This document shows positions 20,251 through 30,603 of a stretch of DNA of 57,604 bases, in pieces. The notes beneath the pieces are model-generated. The model searched no databases and was not told the origin of the DNA. It saw only the letters and a program-made list of their open reading frames with translations. Position 1 is the first letter of the stretch. The number at the start of each line of letters is the position of its first letter. Position numbers and translations under genes: made by a program. The stretch comes from Spiroplasma melliferum (GTDB lineage: Bacteria; Bacillota_I; Bacilli_A; Mycoplasmatales; Mycoplasmataceae): positions 1 to 57,604 of the forward strand of contig CP029200.1 of the NCBI GenBank assembly GCA_005222125.1, in the 5' to 3' direction.

Positions 20251-22500
20251 ATGAAAAAATTACTAAGTTTATTAACCATATCAACCTTGGCAGCGAGCGT
20301 TCCTGCACCCTTGCTTGCCAACACAGTACAAACTCGCACCAAACGCGATGTTGGGACAACTGCCAAAGATGTCACAAATAATTACTGAACTTTTATTGCT
20401 AGTATAAGTAAAGAAGATGCTACAAAAAACAAAGATAAATATTATTTTGTTATTTATAAAAATAAAGGTGAAAGTAATTGACAAATATATAAGATGCAAA
20501 TGGGAAAACCAAACGACAGACCTATTTTTGGTGAAACCGTTGAAAGTCATAAAGCATTTTATCGTTGGGATGGTGTTGGTGAACCTAATTTACCAGAAAT
20601 AAATTCATTAACTGGTGAAATTATAAATTGAAAAGGTTTTGATATAAAAATAAAGGAAAAATATGGAAAAGAAAAATATGTTTCAATTGACCCGTCGACA
20701 CAACCATTTAAAAATATAACTGACAATAAATGATATATTGTGATTTTATCTTCGCGGGGAAAAATTAACAAATTATTAAATGATAATAATGAAAAGACAA
20801 AGAAAACAATTTTAGAACCAGATTATAAAGTTTATCGTTGGGATGGTGTTGGTGAACCACAAACACCAACAATTGATAGCAGCGGAAATATAACAGATTG
20901 AAAACAACCAACAAAAAATGATTTACAACAAGGAATTTCGTTTTTGCTTGTTGATGGTTCAAAAACGGCGAAGTGGTCTGATGATGGTATGCGTTTAACG
21001 GTGGATGGTGAAACAAACATCAATATTGATAATAAAAATGTTGAAGAAGTTTATTGAGATGGTTCTTTGCAACCGCAATTAAGTAAACAATGGAAAATCA
21101 ATGTTAAACCCGAAACTGCACCACGAGATCATAAGTTAGTTATCAAATACAATATCAATGGGACAAAATACACAAGTGAAGATATTATGGTGTCGATGTT
21201 GGCAAAAATTGACTCAACACCAACACCAGTGCAACAAAATCTAAGTGATTTAATCAAAAACACTGATTTAGGAAATATCATTGATAATAATGATGACACT
21301 ATTTTCTTAGCAGTAAATAAGGCAAATAGTGAAATTATTGATGATTTTTCACAAATTGAAATAACAAAAAAAGTTAATCACTCTGCAACTTTATCAGCGA
21401 AACCAGATAGTAAAAGTTACAAAGGTTCAGTTGATATTAAATACAATGTGGTTCCGGCAACAGTGGTTGATTTAAAAATTGAATTAAAACCAACTGTAAG
21501 CAGTGCGATAGTTAATAAAGACTATTTGGCACAACTTGACAGTAGTAAAATGACAAATAAAGTTGATACATTTTACTATGCGAATAGTGAAAGTGTTATC
21601 ACAATGGTTAAACCAACAGATAGCAGTGTGATAACTGGGGTGGTGTATGGTTGTGATGATAAATGAAATAAAACATCACAATCAAGCAACATTGACCCAG
21701 CAAAGGGTATTAAACTTGATGGGTCACAACTTGGAGCGGTTCAGGGAAGATATTTAATTGACTTAAAAAACGAACTAGGACAAACAAATACTATTTATTT
21801 ACAAATTCATAGTGAGAAAGATGAAAAAGCAAAAGCATATTGAAATACTGATAATGGTAAACAGTTTGAACAGTGAGCAGAAGATAACGGGTATAAAAAT
21901 ATCCGTGGTTATGGTGCTAGTCAGTTAAACAATTTGTTTGAATTATCGAAGACTTGAAAACAAAGTTTAAAACATTTAGACCTAAAATTGGATAACTTTG
22001 TTGTCGATAACATTAAAAATGTTACGCAAGATGAAATTGATAAATATAAAACAAAACTATTAACTAGTGTAAAAGAACAAGTTGAAAAGTATGTTCCCGG
22101 TGTTGTAGAAAAGACCGACTATGTTATCAGCGTTGATAATCTTGTTGCGGGTGATTGAACTACAAGCAAAGATGTCAAAGTTCAAGCGGTTGATGGTAGT
22201 ACAAAACTGTTAAGTTTTACTGTTAAAACTATTCCAGTGCAACAAAAAGAAGAAGTAACAGCACTAGCATCAACACCAGTATCAAGTGATAAGGGTGGAA
22301 AATCAATTTGAAAAATACTGGGGATAGTTGCTGGTTCGCTGGCGGGTCTTGGTTTGGCGTATTGGTTGTTTAAAAGATTTGTCTTTAATAAATATTTTTT
22401 ACCAAAAATAAAAAGACGCCGCCATCTTAAATTAGTTGAACAAGTTAGAAAAGAAGAAGCCGAAAAAGACGCTCAAAACAACAAGGGAGGTGAAGAATAA
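20251..22500 (+). CDS. ScARP/P89-type adhesion-related surface protein, ScARP-2 (copy B)
   Basis: 749 aa, intact. Signal peptide MKKLLSLLTISTLAASVPAP with cleavage near LLANT, then RTKRDVGTTAKDVT. Two sarpin-like repeats follow: the first ends RWDGVGEPNLPEIN...NWKGF, the second RWDGVGEPQTPTID...DWKQP. The shared core begins near SFLLVDGSKTAKWSDDGMRL and runs through WDGSLQPQLSK, the invariant ~199-residue block (21067-21666) and WNTDNGKQFEQWAEDNGYKN. It ends with a membrane helix (ILGIVAGSLAGLGLAYWLF) and the tail KRRRHLKLVEQVRKEEAEK. ScARPs are cell-surface adhesins linked to insect transmission in S. citri; role here by homology. First gene of the ScARP array. Confidence 0.9.
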
Positions 22501-22555
22501 TGTTTACTGGCGACAGAAACAAGCATACGAAGAACTTATAAAGGAAATCAAATAA
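22496..22555 (+). pseudogene. 60-bp parA 3'-end remnant after ScARP-2 (copy B)
   Basis: From AATAATGTTTA to the TAA at 22553-22555 it matches the end of parA (19477-19536) with only a few mismatches and the same length; in frame it reads YWRQKQAYEELIKEIK then stop. It begins inside the ScARP stop. It marks a recombination junction. Confidence 0.8.
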
Positions 22556-22616
22556 CAAAAATATAAAAAAACCACACCTATAAATTAGATGTGGTAAAAT
22601 AATAGTAGTAAGTGAT

Positions 22617-22645
22617 TTGGCTTCCTTACTCGTTAAAATTATATA
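22617..22645 (+). promoter_or_regulatory. Candidate promoter of ScARP-3 (copy B)
   Basis: TTGGCT and TATATA with 17 bp spacing, just before leader hairpin 1. The same element precedes ScARP-1, -4 and -5. An upstream hairpin with ACCACA/TGTGGT arms (22570-22595) may end the previous transcript. Confidence 0.45.
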
Positions 22646-22649
22646 AAGT

Positions 22650-22850
22650 GATAGTAATTTATCGTCAAATAAATTACTATCGTGGAAACACTAGCGATCA
22701 ACTAGCGTTTCCACAGACAATTTTATCATATTTCTTGGTGTTATTTTTTAAGTAACATTGTGAAATATGATATAAATTGTGTTGTGGGAATAGTGCGGTG
22801 GTGCTATTCTCTTTTTTATTAAAAGAGAATTCAGAAAGGAATATATATAA
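22650..22850 (+). promoter_or_regulatory. Multi-hairpin leader of ScARP-3 with mutually exclusive 3' hairpins (copy B)
   Basis: H1: 13-bp stem 22650-22662 / 22669-22681, loop cgtcaa. H2: GTGGAAAC 22682-22689 / GTTTCCAC 22707-22714. H3a: ATCATATTTC 22725-22734 / GAAATATGAT 22762-22771. H3: GAATAG 22788-22793 / CTATTC 22804-22809, loop with GCGGT. H4: ATTCTCTTTT 22806-22815 / AAAAGAGAAT 22821-22830. H3 and H4 share 22806-22809, so only one can form. H4 ends two bases before the ribosome-binding site AGAAAGGA (22833-22840), ten bases from the ATG. This suggests control of ScARP translation or elongation; no ligand is visible. Confidence 0.65.
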
Positions 22851-24953
22851 ATGAAAAAATTATTAAGTATTTTAACAATTTCAACTTTGACAGCAAGCGT
22901 TCCCGCACCGTTGTTAGCGAACACAATACAAAATCGTGTCAAACGCGATATTGGTGGAAATACCAAAGATGTCACAACTGGGTTTGATATCAGAATTAAA
23001 GGTATTGAATATAAAAATTGAGAAAAACTTGAAGCAGTTACAAAACCATTTAGTAAAATTGATGATAAGTGATATATTGCTATATGGCATGGAAAAGATA
23101 GTAATAATTGACAAATAAAATCTTTCCAAAACATTAATTATTCAGATAGAAGAAAAGTTTTAGATAGTCAAGGTAATTATGAATTAGCATTAACAAGAGT
23201 GGGTGATAACTTATTTATAAATAAACCACGTTCAATAAGGGATATTATAAGTTGAAATAAAGATAATGGTACATATTTTAAATCAGTTTATCGTTGAAAT
23301 GGTGTTAATAAACCAATAACACCAAAAATTGATAATAATGGAAATATAATTAATTGAAATATTGATAAAACAAAATTTCAACAAGGAATTTCGTTTTTGC
23401 TTGTTGATGGTTCAAAAACGGCGAAGTGGTCTGATGATGGTATGCGTTTAACGGTGGATGGTGAAACAAACATCAATATTGATAATAAAAATGTTGAAGA
23501 AGTTTATTGAGATGGTTCTTTGCAACCGCAATTAAGTAAACAATGGAAAATCAATGTTAAACCCGAAACTGCACCACGAGATCATAAGTTAGTTATCAAA
23601 TACAATATCAATGGGACAAAATACACAAGTGAAGATATTATGGTGTCGATGTTGGCAAAAATTGACTCAACACCAACACCAGTGCAACAAAATCTAAGTG
23701 ATTTAATCAAAAACACTGATTTAGGAAATATCATTGATAATAATGATGACACTATTTTCTTAGCAGTAAATAAGGCAAATAGTGAAATTATTGATGATTT
23801 TTCACAAATTGAAATAACAAAAAAAGTTAATCACTCTGCAACTTTATCAGCGAAACCAGATAGTAAAAGTTACAAAGGTTCAGTTGATATTAAATACAAT
23901 GTGGTTCCGGCAACAGTGGTTGATTTAAAAATTGAATTAAAACCAACTGTAAGCAGTGCGATAGTTAATAAAGACTATTTGGCACAACTTGACAGTAGTA
24001 AAATGACAAATAAAGTTGATACATTTTACTATGCGAATAGTGAAAGTGTTATCACAATGGTTAAACCAACAGATAGCAGTGTGATAACTGGGGTGGTGTA
24101 TGGTTGTGATGATAAATGAAATAAAACATCACAATCAAGCAACATTGACCCAGCAAAGGGTATTAAACTTGATGGGTCACAACTTGGAGCGGTTCAGGGA
24201 AGATATTTAATTGACTTAAAAAACGAACTAGGACAAACAAATACTATTTATTTACAAATTCATAGTGAGAAAGATGAAAAAGCAAAAGCATATTGAAATA
24301 CTGATAATGGTAAACAGTTTGAACAGTGAGCAGAAGATAACGGGTATAAAAATATCCGTGGTTATGGTGCTAGTCAGTTAAACAATTTGTTTGAATTATC
24401 GAAGACTTGAAAACAAAGTTTAAAACATTTAGACCTAAAATTGGATAACTTTGTTGTCGATAACATTAAAAATGTTACGCAAGATGAAATTGATAAATAT
24501 AAAACAAAACTATTAACTAGTGTAAAAGAACAAGTTGAAAAGTATGTTCCCGGTGTTGTAGAAAAGACCGACTATGTTATCAGCGTTGATAATCTTGTTG
24601 CGGGTGATTGAACTACAAGCAAAGATGTCAAAGTTCAAGCGGTTGATGGTAGTACAAAACTGTTAAGTTTTACTGTTAAAACTATTCCAGTGCAACAAAA
24701 AGAAGAAGTAACAGCACTAGCATCAACACCAGTATCAAGTGATAAGGGTGGAAAATCAATTTGAAAAATACTGGGGATAGTTGCTGGTTCGCTGGCGGGT
24801 CTTGGTTTGGCGTATTGGTTGTTTAAAAGATTTGTCTTTAATAAATATTTTTTACCAAAAATAAAAAGACGCCGCCATCTTAAATTAGTTGAACAAGTTA
24901 GAAAAGAAGAAGCCGAAAAAGACGCTCAAAACAACAAGGGAGGTGAAGAATAA
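22851..24953 (+). CDS. ScARP/P89-type adhesion-related surface protein, ScARP-3 (copy B)
   Basis: 700 aa, intact. Signal peptide MKKLLSILTISTLTASVPAP, then RVKRDIGGNTKDVTTGFDI. The N-terminal variable region contains one full sarpin-like unit (DDKWYIAIWHGK, later YRWNGVNKPITPKIDNNGNI and NWN), differing from ScARP-2. The core from SFLLVDGSKTAKW onward matches ScARP-2 to the stop. Membrane helix and basic tail as in the family. The protein is shorter than ScARP-2 because it has one repeat unit fewer. Confidence 0.9.
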
Positions 24954-25008
24954 TGTTTACTGGCGACAAAAACAAGCATACGAAGAACTAATCAAAGAAA
25001 TCAAATAA
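24949..25008 (+). pseudogene. 60-bp parA 3'-end remnant after ScARP-3 (copy B)
   Basis: Same length and frame as the other remnants (YWRQKQAYEELIKEIK stop) with a slightly different sequence (CTAATCAAAGAAATC). Followed by AAAAGGAG, the ribosome-binding site of the next gene, so this scar is more like a genuine parA end joined to its downstream neighbour. Confidence 0.8.
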
Positions 25009-25023
25009 AAGGAGAAATAAATA

Positions 25024-25299
25024 ATGGATTTGAAAAAAATACAAAAATTAGGGATAGGTATTTTAACAATTGGAATTATATTAATGATTGTCGGGTTAAT
25101 TTTAATTGGTTCATTTAAAGATGAATTGGGTATTAATGGTTTTGGTTATTTAAGATTTTTTGGTACAGGTATGATTTTAGGACAAACAGGAGTTGGACTA
25201 TTAAAAACAGGAATCGTTTTTGCAATTATTTTGTCTCCTATTGTTGGCGCTGTTGGAATAATATTGCTCGGATATTCAATCTATAAAAAAAATAAATAA
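25024..25299 (+). CDS. Small multi-pass membrane protein, 91 aa (copy B)
   Basis: MDLKKIQKLGIGILTIGIIL then MIVGLILIGSF (first helix), a glycine-rich loop (GINGFGYLRFFGTGMILG), and one or two further helices (GIVFAIILSPIVGAVGIILL) before YSIYKKNK. No signal cleavage site. Ribosome-binding site AAAGGAG nine bases upstream. It overlaps the next gene by one base (TAATG). Function unknown; a bacteriocin-like or toxin-like peptide cannot be excluded, but nothing specific supports it. Confidence 0.6.
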   Translation: MDLKKIQKLGIGILTIGIILMIVGLILIGSFKDELGINGFGYLRFFGTGMILGQTGVGLLKTGIVFAIILSPIVGAVGIILLGYSIYKKNK

Positions 25300-25451
25300 T
25301 GAAAAAAATAGAGAATAAAGACACTATCAATCATAATTTAATGATTGTTGATGTTGATTTACAAAAATGTTTGAATTGTAGTTTTATTACTCAAAAAATC
25401 GATGATGAGTGATTTACAATCAACACAGGGGATAAAAACTGTGGTAAATAA
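25299..25451 (+). CDS. 50-aa conserved small protein with CxxC (copy B)
   Basis: MKKIENKDTINHNLMIVDVD, LQKCLNCSFITQK, WFTINTGDKNCGK. TAATG overlap with the membrane-protein gene suggests coupling. Identical to the arm A copy except for the first few residues, although the gene upstream is different there, so the block 'this gene + leader + ScARP 5' end' seems to travel as a unit. Confidence 0.55.
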
Positions 25452-25545
25452 CAAAAATATAAAAAAACCACACCTATAAATTAGATGTGGTAAAATAATA
25501 GTAGTAAGTGATTTGGCTTCCTTACTCGTTAAAATTATATAAAGT

Positions 25546-25746
25546 GATAGTAATTTATCGTCAAATAAATTACTATCGTGGAAACACTAGAAGCAAACTA
25601 GCGTTTCCACAGACAATTTTATCATATTTCTTGGTGTTATTTTTTAAGTAACATTGTGAAATATGATATAAATTGTGTTGTGGGAATAGTGCGGTGGTGC
25701 TATTCTCTTTTTTATTAAAAGAGAATTCAGAAAGGAATATATATAA
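25546..25746 (+). promoter_or_regulatory. Multi-hairpin leader of ScARP-4 (copy B)
   Basis: H1 loop cgtcaa. The H2 loop is the aagcaa variant, shared only with ScARP-1. H3/H4 as in ScARP-3. Candidate promoter TTGGCT/TATATA at 25513-25541. Confidence 0.65.
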
Positions 25747-27912
25747 ATGAAAAAATTATTAAGTATCTTAACCATAACAACCTTGACAGCGAGCGTTCCT
25801 GCTCCGTTGCTTGCCAACACACCCTTAACTCGCAATAAACGCGATGTTGGGTTAACTACCAAAGATGTCACAACTGGTTTTAATATAAAAATAAATGAAC
25901 AATATATTAAAAAAAATCTAATTCAAATTAAACCAGAAGATAAAGTATTTTCACAAATAGACAATAAATATTATATTGTTATATGACGTGATAAACCCAA
26001 AGGCAACTGGAAAATTACTAAATTTAAAAATGATACAAACACATCAACAAACAATGGAAAAAGAATAATAGTTTCAGAAAATGGTGAGGATAAATTATTT
26101 ATATTGATGGAAACAACAGAGCCAGTGGGTCAAGGTTTTAAAAAGTTTCCAAAAGACATCACAGTAGGTTATACAGAATCATATAATTATTTTACTTGAA
26201 AATTTAGTCAACCAGCATCAAATATTCCCTTTAAAGCAGTTTATCGTTGAGATGGAAATGGCGAACCTGAAACACCAAAAATTGATAATAATGGAAATAT
26301 AACTAATTGAATTGTTGATAAAACACCATTTCAACAAGGAATTTTGTTTTCGCTTGTGGATGGTTCAAAAACGGCGACTTGGTCTAATAACGGTATGCGT
26401 TTGACAGTTGATGGTGAAACAAACATCAATATCAATAACCCAAATGTTACGGAAGTTTATTGAGATGGTTCTTTGCAACCGCAATCAAGTAAGCAATGGA
26501 AAATCAATGTTAAACCCGAAACCACAGCAAAAGACCATAAATTAGTTATCAAATATGATATCAATGGGACAAAATACACAAGTGAAGATATTATGGTGTC
26601 GATGTTGGCAAAAATTGACTCAACACCAACACCAGTGCAACAAAATCTAAGTGATTTAATCAAAAACACTGATTTAGGAAATATCATTGATAATAATGAT
26701 GACACTATTTTCTTAGCAGTAAATAAGGCAAATAGTGAAATTATTGATGATTTTTCACAAATTGAAATAACAAAAAAAGTTAATCACTCTGCAACTTTAT
26801 CAGCGAAACCAGATAGTAAAAGTTACAAAGGTTCAGTTGATATTAAATACAATGTGGTTCCGGCAACAGTGGTTGATTTAAAAATTGAATTAAAACCAAC
26901 TGTAAGCAGTGCGATAGTTAATAAAGACTATTTGGCACAACTTGACAGTAGTAAAATGACAAATAAAGTTGATACATTTTACTATGCGAATAGTGAAAGT
27001 GTTATCACAATGGTTAAACCAACAGATAGCAGTGTGATAACTGGGGTGGTGTATGGTTGTGATGATAAATGAAATAAAACATCACAATCAAGCAACATTG
27101 ACCCAGCAAAGGGTATTAAACTTGATGGGTCACAACTTGGAGCGGTTCAGGGAAGATATTTAATTGACTTAAAAAACGAACTAGGACAAACAAATACTAT
27201 TTATTTACAAATTCATAGTGAGAAAGATGAAAAAGCAAAAGCATATTGAAATACTGATAATGGTAAACAGTTTGAACAGTGAGCACAAGACCAAGAACAA
27301 GGATACGAAAATATCCGTGGTTATGGTGCTAGTCAGTTAAACAATTTGTTTGAATTATCGAAGACTTGAAAACAAAGTTTAAAACATTTAGACCTAAAAT
27401 TGGATAACTTTGTTGTTGATAACATTAAAAATGTTACGCAAGATGAAATTGATAAATATAAAACAAAACTATTAACTAGTGTAAAAGAACAAGTTGAAAA
27501 GTATGTTCCCGGTGTTGTAGAAAAGACCGACTATGTTATCAGCGTTGATAATCTTGTTGCGGGTGATTGAACTACAAGCAAAGATGTCAAAGTTCAAGCG
27601 GTTGATGGTAGTACAAAACTGTTAAGTTTTACTGTTAAAACTATTCCAGTGCAACAAAAAGAAGAAGTAACAGCACTAGCATCAACACCAGTATCAAGTG
27701 ATAAGGGTGGAAAATCAATTTGAAAAATACTGGGGATAGTTGCTGGTTCGCTGGCGGGTCTTGGTTTGGCGTATTGGTTGTTTAAAAGATTTGTCTTTAA
27801 TAAATATTTTTTACCAAAAATAAAAAGACGCCGCCATCTTAAATTAGTTGAACAAGTTAGAAAAGAAGAAGCCGAAAAAGACGCTCAAAACAACAAGGGA
27901 GGTGAAGAATAA
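25747..27912 (+). CDS. ScARP/P89-type adhesion-related surface protein, ScARP-4 (copy B)
   Basis: 721 aa, intact. Signal peptide MKKLLSILTITTLTASVPAP then RNKRDVGLTTKDVTTGFNI. A unique N-terminal region (DNKYYIVIWRDKPKGNWK, ETTEPVGQGFKKFPKD) leads to one sarpin-type end, YRWDGNGEPETPKIDNNGNI. The core starts in the LFSLVDGSKTATWSNNG subtype, with WDGSLQPQSSK and ETTAKDHK, then the invariant block; the 3' part has AQDQEQGYENIRGYGAS and NVTQDEIDKY. Membrane helix and tail as in the family. The mix of subtype markers indicates recombination among ScARP genes. Confidence 0.9.
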
Positions 27913-27967
27913 TGTTTACTGGCGACAGAAACAAGCATACGAAGAACTTATAAAGGAAATCAAATAA
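27908..27967 (+). pseudogene. 60-bp parA 3'-end remnant after ScARP-4 (copy B)
   Basis: Identical to the remnant after ScARP-2, including CTTATAAAGG. Its presence again at a ScARP-ScARP junction implies that the junction itself was duplicated with the gene. Confidence 0.8.
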
Positions 27968-28061
27968 CAAAAATATAAAAAAACCACACCTATAAATTAG
28001 ATGTGGTAAAATAATAGTAGTAAGTGATTTGGCTTCCTTACTCGTTAAAATTATATAAAGT

Positions 28062-28262
28062 GATAGTAATTTATCGGAAAATAAATTACTATCGTGGAAA
28101 CACTAGCGATCAACTAGCGTTTCCACAGACAATTTTATCATATTTCTTGGTGTTATTTTTTAAGTAACATTGTGAAATATGATATAAATTGTGTTGTGGG
28201 AATAGTGCGGTGGTGCTATTCTCTTTTTTATTAAAAGAGAATTCAGAAAGGAATATATATAA
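28062..28262 (+). promoter_or_regulatory. Multi-hairpin leader of ScARP-5 (copy B)
   Basis: H1 loop cggaaa. All stems are unchanged. Promoter-like TTGGCT/TATATA at about 28029-28057. Confidence 0.65.
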
Positions 28263-30323
28263 ATGAAAAAATTATTAAGTATTTTAACAATTTCAACTTT
28301 GACAGCAAGCGTTCCCGCACCGTTGTTAGCGAACACAATACAAAATCGTGTCAAACGCGATATTGGTGGAAATACCAAAGATGTCACAACTGGGTTTGAT
28401 ATAAAAATTAAAAACGACTGAAATAAAATTTATGTAAATGATAAGCCATTTAATACTGTTGATAACAAATATTATGTTGCTATATGGGGACGGAATAAAT
28501 GAAATATTAATAAGTTTAAATATAATGACTGATTAGTTAATATTTCAGAAAATTTAAAAGTTCAATTTAAGACCTTAAGATATTTTGAATCTGATGAATG
28601 ATCAACAACAGAATATGAATGAGAGAAATTTCCACAATATTTTAAAGGTGTTTATCGTTGGGATGGCGTTGGAGAACCACAAACACCAAAAATTGATAAT
28701 AATGGAAATATAACTAATTGAATTGTTGATAAAACACCATTTCAACAAGGAATTTTGTTTTCGCTTGTGGATGGTTCAAAAACGGCGACTTGGTCTAATA
28801 ACGGTATGCGTTTGACAGTTGATGGTGAAACAAACATCAATATCAATAACCCAAATGTTACGGAAGTTTATTGAGATGGTTCTTTGCAACCGCAATCAAG
28901 TAAGCAATGGAAAATCAATGTTAAACCCGAAACCACAGCAAAAGACCATAAATTAGTTATCAAATATGATATCAATGGGACAAAATACACAAGTGAAGAT
29001 ATTATGGTGTCGATGTTGGCAAAAATTGACTCAACACCAACACCAGTGCAACAAAATCTAAGTGATTTAATCAAAAACACTGATTTAGGAAATATCATTG
29101 ATAATAATGATGACACTATTTTCTTAGCAGTAAATAAGGCAAATAGTGAAATTATTGATGATTTTTCACAAATTGAAATAACAAAAAAAGTTAATCACTC
29201 TGCAACTTTATCAGCGAAACCAGATAGTAAAAGTTACAAAGGTTCAGTTGATATTAAATACAATGTGGTTCCGGCAACAGTGGTTGATTTAAAAATTGAA
29301 TTAAAACCAACTGTAAGCAGTGCGATAGTTAATAAAGACTATTTGGCACAACTTGACAGTAGTAAAATGACAAATAAAGTTGATACATTTTACTATGCGA
29401 ATAGTGAAAGTGTTATCACAATGGTTAAACCAACAGATAGCAGTGTGATAACTGGGGTGGTGTATGGTTGTGATGATAAATGAAATAAAACATCACAATC
29501 AAGCAACATTGACCCAGCAAAGGGTATTAAACTTGATGGGTCACAACTTGGAGCGGTTCAGGGAAGATATTTAATTGACTTAAAAAACGAACTAGGACAA
29601 ACAAATACTATTTATTTACAAATTCATAGTGAGAAAGATGAAAAAGCAAAAGCATATTGAAATACTGATAATGGTAAACAGTTTGAACAGTGAGCACAAG
29701 ACCAAGAACAAGGATACGAAAATATCCGTGGTTCTAGTGCTAGTCAATTGAATAATTTGTTTGAATTATCGAAGACTTGAAAACAAAGTTTAAAACATTT
29801 AGACCTAAAATTAGATAACTTTGTTGTTGATAACATTAAAAATGTTAGTCAAGATGAAATTGATAACTATAAAACAAAACTGCTTGCTAGTGTAAAAGCC
29901 CAAGTTGAAAAGTATGCTCCGAATGTTGTAGAAAAGACCGACTATGTTATCAGCGTTGATAATCTTGTTGCGGGTGATTGAACTACAAGCAAAGATGTCA
30001 AAGTTCAAGCGGTTGATGGTAGTACAAAACTGTTAAGTTTTACTGTTAAAACTATTCCAGTGCAACAAAAAGAAGAAGTAACAGCACTAGCATCAACACC
30101 AGTATCAAGTGATAAGGGTGGAAAATCAATTTGAAAAATACTGGGGATAGTTGCTGGTTCGCTGGCGGGTCTTGGTTTGGCGTATTGGTTGTTTAAAAGA
30201 TTTGTCTTTAATAAATATTTTTTACCAAAAATAAAAAGACGCCGCCATCTTAAATTAGTTGAACAAGTTAGAAAAGAAGAAGCCGAAAAAGACGCTCAAA
30301 ACAACAAGGGAGGTGAAGAATAA
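28263..30323 (+). CDS. ScARP/P89-type adhesion-related surface protein, ScARP-5 (copy B)
   Basis: 686 aa, intact; the shortest of the array. Its 5' end equals that of ScARP-3 (RVKRDIGGNTKDVTTGFDI), then a unique stretch (WNKIYVNDKPFNTVDNKYYV, YFESDEWSTTEYEWEKF) and YRWDGVGEPQTPKIDNNGNI. The core is of the LFSLVDGSKTATWSNNG subtype, with a 3' end having ENIRGSSAS, NVSQDEIDNY and YAPNVVEKT. The last gene of the array; its stop overlaps the first T4SS gene (TAATG), so adhesin and conjugation genes may share a transcript. Confidence 0.9.
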
Positions 30324-30592
30324 TGATGACTTTGTTAGCGACAAGTGGGGTCGATGACTTACTTAACAAAATTTTAGGTATCGCAATGCCGGTGTTAATT
30401 GCCATCGCAGTTGTATCCGCAATTATTATGATTGGTGTTTATGCGATTGGGGGTAAATTTAACGCTGATAGTGGCAACCGCAAAGAAACAATTAAAAAAG
30501 TGATGTGGGTTTTAATTTGCTTGTTAATTGTTATTCTTGCGAGTGCGGTTGTCTTGGCGTTTAAAGATACTATCGCCCCAATCACAAGTTAG
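30323..30592 (+). CDS. VirB2/pilin-like two-helix membrane protein, 89 aa (copy B)
   Basis: MMTLLATSGVDDLLNKILGI then a helix (VLIAIAVVSAIIMIGVYAIGG, about residues 22-43), a short basic loop (SGNRKETIKKV) and a second helix (MWVLICLLIVILASAVVLAF, about 60-80). Size, two-helix topology and place at the head of a VirB6-VirB4-VirD4 set fit the VirB2/TrbC-type or integrative-element small membrane proteins of mollicutes. Start overlaps the ScARP-5 stop with GGGAGGTG upstream. The assignment rests on topology. Confidence 0.6.
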   Translation: MMTLLATSGVDDLLNKILGIAMPVLIAIAVVSAIIMIGVYAIGGKFNADSGNRKETIKKVMWVLICLLIVILASAVVLAFKDTIAPITS

Positions 30593-30603
30593 GTGGTGTA
30601 ATT

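Noticed and set aside
20417..20602. 61-codon + frame inside ScARP-2 and ScARP-1
   Set aside because: Lies in another frame within the ScARP coding region, and recurs only because the adhesin repeat recurs.
22501..22542. Short frame MFTGDRNKHTKNL starting at the TAATG after ScARP genes
   Set aside because: The similarity to parA is in the other frame (YWRQKQAYEELIKEIK), so the ATG frame is incidental.
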